A stretch of 64,000 bases of DNA from Pyrus communis (Eukaryota > Streptophyta > Magnoliopsida > Rosales > Rosaceae): assembly GCF_963583255.1 (NCBI RefSeq), contig NC_084818.1:13394222-13458221 (forward strand), given 5' to 3'. Each line of letters opens with the position of its first letter. Position 1 is the first letter of the stretch. Below are positions 22,353 through 33,600 of the stretch, one piece after another. The notes beneath the pieces are model-generated. The model had not been told where the DNA came from. It worked only from the letters and a program-made list of their open reading frames with translations, and searched no databases. A program made the translations under genes and the position numbers.

Positions 22353-24619
22353 TGATGAGTCAATATTATATATTTTACCCTATTTTTAGTATAATTTGGT
22401 AATTATATTGGTAGAATTTTTATACTTTGCTTTATATTTTCAACATAGGACATTTGACTTCCTCTGGAGCAAAACATGACCAAACGGACAAATTTTGGAG
22501 TGATTCAAATTGGAGGATGTTCGTATGCCTCTTGGCTTATTTGTATCAAAATTTGGAATTTTTCTACCGAGGGGTTATTTTCTGGCAATTAAATAAAGGA
22601 ACAGTGCACGTTGCTAGAAAGTGACGTTTTTGGGCTTAAATGCAGTTTTTGAAGCCCAAGATGATCTCAGATGGGTTCGTGACCTTCTGAAGAAGTGTTC
22701 AGAATAGTCCAAACTTTAAATCCACCTATTTTGGCCCAGTTTTGGAGCTGATTTGGGTCCAAAACGTGGCTGTGCAGATTTCTGAGCGAATTTACCAAGT
22801 TAATTTAGGATTATGTTTCCTATTTTATTTCAATTTATTAGGTTTCCTAGTTTTATTCTAAAACATTTTACTAAGAGAATTTTATTTAGAGTAGTATAAA
22901 TAAGCCTTTTGGCAGACTTAGGGTTTGGCTAGAACGTATGCAATTTTTGGAGGGAAGATTTGGGGCAAAGCTTAAAGATTTCAAGACTTACACTTTCAAG
23001 GTGTTTTCATTCTTTTTCTAGTTTAATATAATTCTTTTGATTTTAATTATGAATATGCGTAACTAATCCTTTTTGGTAGGGTGAGGCCATGATTCTTAGC
23101 AAGAATATGTAGATTCTTTTTAATTTTCTTATGAATTTATGCATGCAAGTTTTGGATTGTTAATCGTTGTGCTCTAAACTATCCATTTGTCTTAGTGATT
23201 CGTGACCATTAGGATATTTAAAAAAGTAATTTGATGCAATTTCGGCGGAGGGTTGTCCCTAAAATTGACTAAAGGCTGGTTTGGTATTGTTATGCTTTGA
23301 AAAAAAGTCGTTTCTACTGTACTGTGAGAATAAGCAGCTGTGAAATAAAGCAGCAGAGTAATTGGTAAATTTATTTTGTAAAAGTGCTTTTGGGAGAAAA
23401 AAAAAAAAAAAAAAAAAGGTATGATAGTGTTTGGTAAACTTTTATGTAAAACAGCTGTGACTATGTGAAATGACCAAAAATGGTATAATACTATATTATT
23501 ATTATTATGATATTTTATTTAATATTACTATTTTTATGTGAGGATTTTGTGTGGCCGTGGGATCCACACCCCATTTCCCTTATCCCCATGTCTTCCTTTC
23601 CCACCCTCAATTCTATTTTTCCCCTCCTTGCACCGAGTTTGGTACTCATCTTCCCCATTCCCAAATTTCCTTTTTCATTCTTGCCCATCTCTTTTCTCCG
23701 TCTGTTTCTCATCTCTCTCTCCAACCACCCATCTACTTCTCATCTCTCTCTAACCACACAGCCACCATAGCAGTGGATCCACCACCACGCAACTTCAATT
23801 CCAGATGCCGGAGTGTCGTTTTAATGTCAGATGTAGCATCAAATGGGTTTTAGATCAGGTGTTCGCCAACAAAAACCCATTCTTCAACAACTCCGTCTCT
23901 TGAAAAAAGCTGGTTTTGAGAAGCAGCATTTTGTTGCTTCAACTTTTTGCCACTTTTCAGCTTAAAATGACAGTGACTTTGAAAATAAACAGAGTTACCA
24001 AACACAAATTTTACTCCAGCTTTTTTTCATCCCTACTTTTTTTTTTTAATCACCTCAATGTCAAACCAGGCCTAAGGCTTCTTGTGGTTAACATGTGTAG
24101 CTACTTAGGCTGGACGACACTTCTTATGGGTTATATGGTTTTTCAAAAGATTTTCAGAAAGCTTAACGAGTCTTGCATGTTCACATTTGATCTGGACGCC
24201 ACGAACATGTTGCATGTTAGATATACATTCTATGTTGGAGGTTCCAAGTAGGGCATACTTTAGGAAAACCTAACCTTCAAAATATGCACGTGTAATTCAT
24301 AAGGAATTAGCAGAACTACGTAGGATTGTTGGGGTGACGGGGTAACCCTAGTATTTTCTCACTTTGAATTCTAAAAATTGTTTCTTTCTTATTCTTTAAA
24401 AGTTGCATTTTTTAAGTAATCTTTTTAATTAATTTCGTTTTTCTTAATTTAGGTCATTAAATCATCTTTTTCAAAACTTTGTTTTAATTAATTAGTTGGG
24501 AATTGATTTCACGTTAATCTATTTAAATTAATCCATGTGGAGAACGACCTTGCTTGAGCAAATTATACTACAATAACCTTGTTTCTCTTGCAAGTATTTT
24601 AGGTGTAAAATTCCTATCA
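22353..24619 (+). mobile_element. Solo LTR (probably Ty3-type) containing a MITE
   Basis: Starts TGATGAGTCAAT and ends CCTATCA. The 5-bp flanks are cgtgt (22348-22352) and catgt (24620-24624), a 4/5 match. It holds a TATA box (agtataaataagcc, about 22893-22906) and a 3' block (gtggagaacgaccttgcttg) of the kind seen at the 3' end of many plant Ty3/gypsy LTRs. Without the 800-bp MITE at 23273-24072 it is about 1.47 kb. No internal domain or second LTR is present. Ty3-type assignment is inference from LTR style. Confidence 0.6.
23273..24072. mobile_element. MITE with TAA target duplication (Harbinger-type)
   Basis: Ends are inverted: left aggctggtttggtattg, reverse of right ggcctggtttgacattg. 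Flanked by TAA at 23270-23272 and 24073-24075, the PIF/Harbinger signature. 800 bp, with a homopolymer A run (23396-23418). The 'gcttttgggaga', 'gtgtttggtaaac' and 'agcagctgtga' stretches recur as inverted counterparts toward the right end. The Pro/Ser-rich frames at 23507-23853 lie in a CT-rich middle and are not convincing genes. Confidence 0.7.
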
Positions 24620-24624
24620 CATGT

Positions 24625-25275
24625 CCTTCCCTGAGCTCAAGGAGGCAAAAGTCAACTCTTCGAAGTCTCCCTTGGGTGTCCTCTGCTTCGGCGGATATAT
24701 TAGGCAAAAACTACGCCTACCACCATAAAGCTGCCCAATAATTTCTTCAGTGAGGTATACACCATACTAGCATAAAACTAATGTTTACCTAGCATGGCCT
24801 GTAACACTGCTAGCCGGCTACCTATGATGAGTCTCTCCCACAAAAAGCCACCAAACAAAGAGATTGGTAATTGCCATTTACCACTCAGAACTCTCTCACG
24901 TTCAGTTTCTTTAAATTTTTTCTAACTTATGCATTGGAGACCCTTGGGTGAGCACCATTTTCTTTTTTCTCGGGTGTTCATCAATTAGTCTAGCGATATT
25001 GTTTCTTAGATGTAATTTTTGTCAATCTATCTTTAGTGGAAATTTACATCCACATTAACAAGTAGTGATGAGCTCATATATAGTCAACTCAGTGGATCCA
25101 AATTTGTGTCTCAATTGTAAATGATGAGTTAACTTGTAGGTTTTGCTTCAGTCCACATGGTTTACACCTCTAATAGGAGAGAGGAATGTGCTTTTATTTC
25201 CATTTATTTCTGAAAAATATATTGTGAACTATTTGAAGTTTATTTACATTTTACCTTTATTGCTTCACCATTTAA
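24625..25275. other. Host flank / older LTR-like remnant
   Basis: Continuation of the sequence into which the 22353-24619 LTR was inserted. 'ctctcacgttcagtttct' and 'gcattggagacccttgggtg' (24893-24957) resemble 3' sections of plant LTRs. No gene. Confidence 0.3.
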
Positions 25276-25284
25276 TATTTAATA

Positions 25285-25684
25285 TGGAAGAGCTTGACTC
25301 CTTAAATTAAGGAGGAGTTCGTCATCAAAATACTTCATGGTCTATTCATAGAACTTCGTAAATATGATCGAAACCATTCATTTATAAATCAGTCGGTAAA
25401 GATCGTCTCTATAAAGAAACAATTAAAACTATGATTGTTTAATCACTCAATTGTAGCAAATAGATAGACGGTTCCTAATGCCTTTATTGAATTTGTCCAT
25501 ATGTTTTTATAAAGTTTGAGGACTAAACAATCTTAGTTCTAATTGATTTTTTTGTTGAGATGATCTTTACATAGTAATTTATAATATAAATGGTTTCGAT
25601 CATAAACATGAAATACTGTGAATAGACCTGGAGATAATTTAAGGAGGAATTCCTCCTAAATTCTTGAGGAGCCAAGTCTTTCTC
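25285..25684. mobile_element. Fold-back MITE, MULE-type, 9-bp target duplication
   Basis: 400 bp, nearly all inverted repeat: left tggaagagcttgactcctta, reverse of right gagaaagacttggctcctca. The arms continue inward through shared 'atgatcgaaaccatt', 'tttataa' and 'taaagatc' landmarks for at least 130 bp. Flanked by a perfect 9-bp direct repeat TATTTAATA (25276-25284 and 25685-25693). It lies 590 bp downstream of the bHLH stop codon. A diverged sister copy, split by an LTR, lies at 28700-29850. Confidence 0.75.
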
Positions 25685-26274
25685 TATTTAATAATTTAAT
25701 GAGATAACATTAAATTTTATTAGTAGATCTCAGAGATAAAAAGAGTAAAATAAACTAAATAGTGGTAAAAAGATAGGAAGATGAAACAAGTAGTTATAGT
25801 GCATAACAGGGTAACTGATTACAGTCAAGCCTCAAACATAGACCAAGTTTGTTTCTCCCAATAAAAGAAAATAGACCAAGTTTGAGCTTCCTTTGCTAAG
25901 CCCAAAAACATAGAAGAAAGATATTTCATTCAAAAATGAAACTCTAACCTCTTAAAAAAACTATATTAAAAATCAGGCCATGGGGTTCCTTATTTGTCAC
26001 AGCAGGTGGGTAAACTCAACGTGGTAGCAACCAGCCAACCACGCAAAAATAAGAACAAAAAGAACCCTCCAGAAAATACACATAGCAAGAACCCTCACGG
26101 CAAAATAAAGACCCAAATGGGGGATGTCAGAAAATAAGGGAGACTCACATCACAGGAATGGAAAAAAGTAGCTAGCTAGTAGCAAAGGGTTGGGAAAAGA
26201 TAACTTTTAGGTAATTCGGATAATGTGCAGGTTGCAGAAACAGAATCCTTAGAATATCTGCCCCATATGGCATC

Positions 26275-27976
26275 TCACATGAAAGGCAACAGAGCCACTC
26301 GCAACTTTCTTGCTAGATCCTTCACTGTCATATTGAATCCATCATCCATCTGCAGGTGAAATGCAAACTTTTATTTAATCAATTATAAAAAGGATATATG
26401 CATTTTGTTTGGATACCGTCTCTTGCCAGACTCTGACATATGTTTGTGATGCTACTGTAAATATGTGTCGCACAAAATATCAACATAACCAATCATTGAG
26501 ATTTACAATCTAGCAACATAAAAGTCTGGCAAAAGAACATTAATAACTCGATGATGTTATAACCGACAAGTTATACCTGAGACATAATGGTTATGTCTAG
26601 TGTGGAGGCCCCAAATGGCAAGACGCTGCTATTAACCACAGATAATTGAAGCTTTTCAATTTCGCTTAGTATTTTCACCACAACTCCTTTTTGTTTCTCG
26701 CAGTGGATTCGAATCAATACATCCTTTTCTGAAACTCTTGCTTCAATTTCTGGGAGTGCAGCTTCGTCGGGGCCGCAACCATCAAAGTTTTCATCACATG
26801 AAGAGGTGTCATCATCAGCGGAGAGTTGAGACTTTTTCACAAATACCACGGATTCCACAGTTCTTTTCTTTGATCGTTCCTCAAGCACTTTCACCCTTTC
26901 TTGAAGCTCCTTCACATGCTTTATAGCATCTCCAAGAACAGAAGCTTTGTCCATCTATAGCCAAGAAATTGAAATATTACAGTGTTAATAAACATACCTA
27001 ATTTATATACTTAGAGTCCATTCTATGATTCGTTGACATTATAAGATAATGGGCTAATGGCTAATGTTTACCAGACATATATATATATATATATATGCTT
27101 TGTCGTCAAAGTGTTAAATAAACCATGTACTAATTTGTATAAGAATTGGGGTTTTGATCATCTTTGTCAAGAAAAATACGGTACCTTCTTTAGGCCAGGA
27201 ACGATCGCAGAAAGAGCTATGAACCGCTGGCTGAGCTTTTCTCTCCGCTTTCTTTCAGCCATTATGTGGTCTTGAGCATGTGAAGGTGTTCTACTTGTTG
27301 GGCAAGGCCTCTTAGTGCCCTGGCTACGGCCTTTTGCTTCATCGTCTTGAGCATGTGAAAACTGCAAATTAATTTGGGAAGGTGCCTCATCCTTTGGCTT
27401 CAACGCAGGCTTAAATTTATTACAAAAATTTTGAGGCTTGGAAGGCAGTGGCGAGTTCAAGTTCTCAAAAGAAAGAATCTGGGAGGAGGAAGAGCAAGGC
27501 TTTGGTGAAACATTTTCTGTGATGCTAGAGTTCCAGCTGCTAGTCTTGAGCAGTTTGGCTGGCCTCTCAAAGCTGGTGCCATGAGAAGTCTCATTAATGG
27601 ATGAACCACCACTTGATGCAATGGTCGTCGTGGTTGTGGCGTTTTTGGTTGTCAAATTTGAGTAAGAGGAATAGCTCTCAGAAGAGAAAGATTGTTTGAA
27701 ATTCTCCCCAAGGGCAGTGCCAATATCATGTGCATTAAACCCTTCATCTAGACTGTTCAAGTGGCATTGAGGAATGAAACTGTAGTCCATTCCCTGCAAA
27801 TTGGAACAAAAACATATTACAATAAATTTATATAAATACTTCGCAGATAACAAAAGCTACAATATTTGATTGCTAATAATTAAACTGTATTTTGTTATTA
27901 CACCATATGTATTCTCAGAACTTATAAGTCAGAAAATTACCAATTCAGAAAACCATTTGGCTGATGATACGTCCAT
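26275..27976 (-). CDS. Group IVa bHLH transcription factor (bHLH18/19/20/25-like)
   Basis: Four exons join in phase 0: 27941-27976, 27185-27793, 26577-26954, 26275-26349, all introns GT-AG, giving 365 residues from ATG 27976 to TGA 26275. The first exon (MDVSSAKWFSEL) followed by GMDYSFIPQ is the usual N-terminus of this subgroup and decides the start. Residues ~13-180 are Ser/Thr/Asn-rich, probably disordered. The basic region (188-198) has HIMAERKRREK: the H, E and R that contact E-box/G-box DNA are all present. Helix-loop-helix follows (SQRFIALSAIVPGLKK, exon junction, MDKASVLGDAIKHVKELQER), then a leucine-rich extension. Residues 284-361 form an ACT-like C-terminal domain (dimerisation). 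Nuclear DNA-binding regulator; Arabidopsis relatives act in defence, iron and ER-body programmes, but the exact role here cannot be read from sequence. No internal stop or frameshift. Confidence 0.95.
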
Positions 27977-28001
27977 ATTAATGCAGCTCAGCTACTTCCC
28001 C

Positions 28002-28199
28002 CTGTTTAATCAAATCTAGTGACAAGAAGATCCCGGAGAGCAAGAGAATCACCGTCAGGTATCATCAGTTTACAATTTATGTTAAAAAACATGAAACAAG
28101 AAGTTGCAGCCGAATGTTAACCATGAAACTTGAGGAATGGAACTTAATTAAAGAAACCCTATTGATTAATTTCACAGGGAGAGAAATATGGAAGCTTAC
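28002..28199 (-). other. Probable intron in the 5' UTR of the bHLH gene
   Basis: On the minus strand a good donor (aagggtaagctt; GT at 28199-28198) and an acceptor (ttaaacag; AG at 28003-28002) bracket 198 nt between the predicted transcription start and the ATG at 27976. Inferred from splice signals only. Confidence 0.45.
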
Positions 28200-28244
28200 C
28201 CTTCTCCTTTTTCTTGAGTTGTAGAAAGTGATATTGCTACTGCA

Positions 28245-28252
28245 CTTTTATA
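28245..28252 (-). promoter_or_regulatory. TATA box of the bHLH gene
   Basis: Minus strand TATAAAAG, about 270 bp upstream of the ATG in genomic distance, with a plausible transcription start near 28215. The only well-formed TATA box immediately upstream of the first exon. Confidence 0.6.
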
Positions 28253-28863
28253 CTAGTTGTCCTCCTCCTATACCCTCGTGTGAAAATTTTGTAGTTATCG
28301 TCTTAGTCATTTATTTATATTATTATATATCATTATAATGGTACTTAGTATTATTATTACTACTAATAAAATGTGAGAAAAAAGGCTGGCTACCTTCTTT
28401 CATACTACATAGTCGTTGACGTATGGTTAAATCATTGTGCATATAAATAAATAAATTGGCAGCTTCAACTTGACCGGTAATAAGAGATACCGCATCTACA
28501 GAAATTATAAAACAAAACACTATTATTGTCTTTCTCAAGTCTGATGATGCCAACTATGTGCCAAAATATTAGATTTATTCATTATTTTAATTTTGTAAAT
28601 ACCCTGCCAACTAGGTACCTAAACAGTGATCTGATATCTTTTGTGCTTTTATCAATTTTTCATTGGAGAATTGCTTCATTTATTTTGAACAATGTTCGGC
28701 TGCTTAAGGATGAGTAACTCTTATTTAAAAATTTTCGTATACATTACAAAATTTCATGTTGATAGTAAGAACTTTTTTTTATTATAAATCACTCTATAAA
28801 GATCATCACTTCAAAAAAATAAATAAATTAAAGTCGTATAATCAATCAATTGTTGCAAATAAA

Positions 28864-29677
28864 TATTGGAGTTTGAGACCCTCTTGTTCCACATTGGTCA
28901 ACAGTATTTTTTCACTAGCCTTTATATAGGCTTATTCCTTTTTCTTAGTAATTAGAACTTGGACCATTTGGAAATGGATTGAAGGCTTGGGCCTTATGAT
29001 TGTGTGGATTAGGCTTAATGATTATACTATAATATTAATATTAATTAATCTGATCAATTAGTTTTAATTTCGAATTAAGTTTTTAATTAAATTAATTAAA
29101 AACGTTTTGATTAATAGACACAACTCTTAAAATTAATCTCATCAATTAGTTTTAATTTCGAATTAAGTTTTTAATTAAATTAATTAAAAACGTTTTGATT
29201 AATAGACACAACTCTTTGGAAAGAGTTGTATCTTTTTGAAAAGAGCTGTATAGCTTCAGATACATCCAAAAGGTGTTTGAAGAGGTATGAAAGAGCCTAT
29301 ATAACTGGAGTCCTCATTTCCAACAATCTATCTTTTCTTCTTCCTCCTTATCTTCCGTACAAACTTTCCAGAGAGTAAACACACAAAGCAATTCGCTAGA
29401 GTTCTATAATCCAGTGCGGGTTGTAGAATTAGGTAGTTGTATCCTGGTCGAGCAAACGTTGTAGAACCTCAAGCACACGAGTGGGACGAAAATACTGTTC
29501 GAAGGACATAGCGTTTGCGCTAGCCTCTACCTTCAATTCATTCAAGTTAGTATCATATTAATTTTTGTAATTATTGTGTTATTGCATTCTGTATTGCAAG
29601 TATTTGTGAATAATAAAGTATAAGTATTTTAGTTTTGTACATCTGTTATTTTATTGTTTCTAAATTGTTCTCCAACA
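28864..29677 (+). mobile_element. Solo LTR, probably Ty1/copia
   Basis: 814 bp from tattggagtttgagaccc to attgttctccaaca; termini are inverted (tattggag / ctccaaca). Perfect 5-bp target duplication ATAAA (28859-28863 and 29678-29682). TATA box at about 29300 (ctatataactgg), then an R/U5-like region. No internal domain, primer-binding site or partner LTR, hence a recombination product. An 88-bp tandem duplication lies inside. Confidence 0.8.
29043..29218 (+). repeat. 88-bp tandem duplication inside the solo LTR
   Basis: Copies 29043-29130 and 29131-29218 are almost identical (ctgatcaa vs ctcatcaa is the clear difference), each with the AT-rich 'aattaagtttttaattaa' core and 'agacacaactctt' end. 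Confidence 0.9.
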
Positions 29678-30291
29678 ATAAATAGACGAGTTATAATGTT
29701 TTTACCATTTCTATTTATATGTTTTTATACAGTTTGATAACTAAACTATCTTAGTTTTCATTGAATTTTTGCATATATATGATTTTTATAGAATAATTTA
29801 TAATATAGCCAGTTCTAGTAATCATAAACATAGAGTATTATTTGTTTGCATTCACCAAATCTGTTTTTTATTGGTCAGGGTTTTCACCAGGGGACGGGTT
29901 GTTGGGTTGCTGTTTGTTTGTTTCGTTTAGGCCATTGTACAACTTGTAACCCAAAGAGAGAAGTAAGAAAAGTGATTTGGCATACGAATTTACTCACCGA
30001 CCAGAACAATTATAAAAGTTCAACACGTTATGGAAACTCTGATTAAATCATAGTGCAACGACGTGGACATGCAGAGTGGTCTTAAAACTGGAAAACAAAA
30101 ACAAACAATAAAAAACAAGAAAATTTTGGCTAAAAGATAACCTCCAGATATTGGAAAGTGCGAGCAATAGAGCAATTGATATACACGAGTCTGACTACCG
30201 ATCGAGCAAGAGTGATCATAAAGAAGGGTGTTTCTCCATCATGCACTAAAATCATTTTAAATTTTTCTATCAAAATTTGGAAGAGTATATT

Positions 30292-30477
30292 TATTAAGGA
30301 TAATATTGTAAATTCATCTTCAAGGGATAATACTTAGAGGCTAAGGAAAACTGTTAGTTTGTTATAGTTAGTTTTCTCTTAGTTAGAAAGTGTTGTGATT
30401 TGTTTGGCTCACAACTTGTATATATACTCATATTGTAATCTTATTCATTTGTGAAATGAAAATATAATTTCCAAACA
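30292..30477 (+). repeat. 5' LTR of the copia element
   Basis: 186 bp, starts tattaagg and ends ccaaaca, so the outer dinucleotides are TA...CA rather than TG...CA. Holds a TATA-like 'gtatatatactc' (30418-30429). It differs from the 3' LTR at 30312 (a here, t there). Confidence 0.95.
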
Positions 30478-30485
30478 TGGTATCA
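30478..30485 (+). promoter_or_regulatory. Primer-binding site (initiator tRNA-Met)
   Basis: tggtatca begins at the first base after the LTR, complementary to the 3' end of plant initiator methionine tRNA, which primes minus-strand DNA synthesis in copia elements. Complementarity falls off after eight bases. Confidence 0.85.
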
Positions 30486-30656
30486 CCCGCCTAAGTCTCA
30501 CGACCTTTCGATCCCAAATCTTCCCGCTTCTCTGCTTTTCTTTGCATTTTCCCGCTTCCTATCGATCTATTTTCTTCGATCTTGTTCTTGCTCGTCTTTG
30601 ATCTTGCGATCCTTCGCTCTTGCTCGTCTTTCCCTCTGATTTCTGTATCTCTAATC

Positions 30657-33600
30657 ATGGCGTCCGATTCCTCCTCGGCTTCAGAATCTCAATCTTTTCC
30701 CCCAATTGTTTCTTCAAACCCTAATTCTTCGATTACGGTCCAGAACATTGGATCTATGGTTCCGATTAAGCTCACCACTACCAATTACCTAACCTGGAGT
30801 GCTCTCTTTGCTCCAATTTTTTGTCGTTACAATCTCACCGGGCTGATTGATGGCTCTATGGTGGCGCCGCCTCAATTTCTCATTGATTCCTCAGGCGCTC
30901 GCACTCTCAATCCGACGTATGTTGCCTGGTATGAAAATGATCAAAACATCTTCATCTGGATCAACTCTACTCTTTCTGAATCCCTAATCCCCTATACTGT
31001 TGGAGTTTCCTCGGCTCGTGAACTCTGGGCCAAATTGGAGTCACGTCTTGCCGCTGCTTCCCATTCTCACATTCATGAACTCCGATCTCGCCTTCGGAGT
31101 CTTACTTAAGGCGATATCACTGCTACACAATATCTTCAACGCACTGAGGAAATCGCAGATGTTCTTGCCAGTGCTGGTGCTCCAGTTGAAGATTCTGAAT
31201 TAATTTCTGTGATTCTTCATGGCTTACCTCCTGAGTTTGATTCCTTTGTGGATGCTATTCAATTTCGTCTCGGCTCTACAACTATTGATGAGTTACATGG
31301 TTTGCTTCTCAGCAAAGAGATTCAATTGACCAATCGCAAGCAAAGTACACCTGTGCCTTCCTTTCAGGCTTACAACACCTCCACTGGTCTTCTACCTTTG
31401 CATGTCAACTCTATCTCTCAAGGTCATGTTGCTCAGTTTTCTTCATCTTTCAACAATCCAAGTCGTGGACTGGATCGCAATTCTAATCGGAGCAATCATT
31501 ATAATCGAGGTAATTTCAGGCAATCTAATCCTCAGAGGTTTCCCCAATTTAATCGAGGCAATAATCAGCGGTTCAATCGTGGTGCTCGCCCTAGTTTTTC
31601 ATCCAACCGGAAACTCTCTTGTCAAATTTGTCGTCAATCTGATCATGAAGCTTGCGCCTGTCCTCATCGCATGGATCCTCACTATAATACCAAGTCCTCT
31701 CAATCAGCTTTGGCTACTAGTACTTCCAATCCTTTTCCTCCGTGGATTGTCGACTCCGGTGCCACCTCTCACATGACCAACAATTATGCCACACTCCAGA
31801 ATCCTGAAGCTTACACAGGCCCTGAACAAGTGTATATTGGTGATGGCAAAGGTTTGCCTATCACTCATTTTGGTTCTTCTCTTCTTACTGCTTCACCTAG
31901 TAATTTTGCACTCAAATCTGTGTTATATATGCCTGCTCTGAAACACAATCTTCTATCTGCAAATCGATTTTTAATTGATAATCAAGTCTCCATGCATCTT
32001 TATCCTTCTCACTTCGTTGTGAAGGATCTTTCTTCGGGGAGGATGCGTTTTAGAGGTCCTGTTCAGCATGGTTTCTACCAATTTCCTCAACATTCTCGTA
32101 ATACTGACAAGCATCTAGCTCTCACTGCACGGTTGGGTCATCCTTCTGTCGCCGTTCTTAATAAGCTAGCTTATACTTCTAGTATCTCTATGCTACAGAA
32201 TAAGAGTACTTCTCTTTGCTCATCTTGTGTATTAGGCAAAAGTTCTCGGTTGCCATTTGTATCTACCATTAGTACTACAAAGAAACCATTAGAACTAATT
32301 CATACAGATGTTTGGGGACCCTCTCCTATTACTTCTAAGGAAGGTTTCAGGTACTATGTCATATTTGTGGATGACCTTACCAGATACTGTTGGTTCTACC
32401 CTCTGCGATACAAATCTGATGTACTCTTTTGTTTTATGCAATATCAGTCTTTGGTTGAGAATGTTATGTGCACTAAAATTATTGCCTTGCGATCTGATTC
32501 TGGTGGTGAATTCATGAGCAATACATTTTCCAATTTCCTAGCTCAGCATGGTATTCAACGTCAGTTGTCCTGTCCTCACACTCCTGAACAAAACGGATGT
32601 GCAGAACGTAAGCATCGCCATCTTGTGGAAACTGCAAGGACTCTCTTGGCAGCCTCTAAAGTTCCTCATCTATATTGGGTTGAAGCGTTTGCCACTGCAA
32701 TTTATCTCATAAATAGCTTGCCTACTCTATCTCAACCTTCCCCTTGGGAGTCTCTTTTCTAGAAGGCCCCTAGTTACAGTACACTGAGAGTCTTTGGCTG
32801 CTTATGCTTCCCATGGTTAAAGCCTTATATTTCTTCCAAGCTGGATGCTAAGAGCAAGCATTGTGTTTTTCTGGGGTACAGTCTTAACCATAAAGGTTAC
32901 AAATGCCTTGATCCTGTCACAGGGAGACTTTACATCTTTCGGCATGTGTTATTTGATGAGATTAATTTTCCATTCCATACTCTCCCTCCTACTCCTCTCT
33001 CTTCCCACCCTCCATCTACCATCTCAACCCCTTCTATACCATCTTCTCTCACTTTTACCTCAATTCCTCCTATTTCATCTCAACCTGCACCTTCCTCTCA
33101 ACCTGTCCTATCAAATCAACCTACTCTTCATCTTGCTTCTTTCCCAGATTCCCCACCCCCTGCCTCTTCTTCACCACTGTTGAACACTCATCCTATGCAA
33201 ACCAGCTCAAAGTCTGGTATATATAGGCCTCGAGCCCTCACTGCCACTAAATATCCACTTCCCTCTCAGTTGTTACCAGATTATCTTCCCACCACTTATC
33301 TCCAAGCATCCAAACATCAACATTGGCGCAATGCAATGCATGAGGAATTTACTGCTCTATTACACACTCGAACCTGGTCTCTGGTTCCTTCCCATCCATC
33401 TCAAAACATTGTTGGTTGTAAATGGGTTTTTCGGATTAAACGGAAGCCTGATGGATCTATTGATCGTTATAAGGCCCGGCTAGTTGCCAAGGGCTTTCAT
33501 CAACAAGAAGGTCTTGACTACACTGAGACTTTTAGCCCTGTGGCTAAACCTGTGACAATTCGTATTCTCCTCACTTTAGCTGCTCAATTTGACTGGTTCT

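Larger units (their letters stand above)
28700..29850. mobile_element. Diverged fold-back MITE copy split by a solo LTR
   Basis: Left part (about 28700-28863: ctctataaagatcatcac, aatcaatcaattgttgcaaa) and right part (29683-29850: gtttttatacagtttgata, actaaactatcttagtt, aatttataatata, aatcataaacata) together line up with 25320-25640. The 814-bp LTR at 28864-29677 sits in the middle. The outer ends are too diverged to place exactly. Confidence 0.45.

Noticed and set aside
23507..23853. Overlapping Pro/Ser/Leu-rich frames
   Set aside because: They arise from the CT-rich centre of the 800-bp MITE in three frames at once, a sign of low complexity rather than coding.
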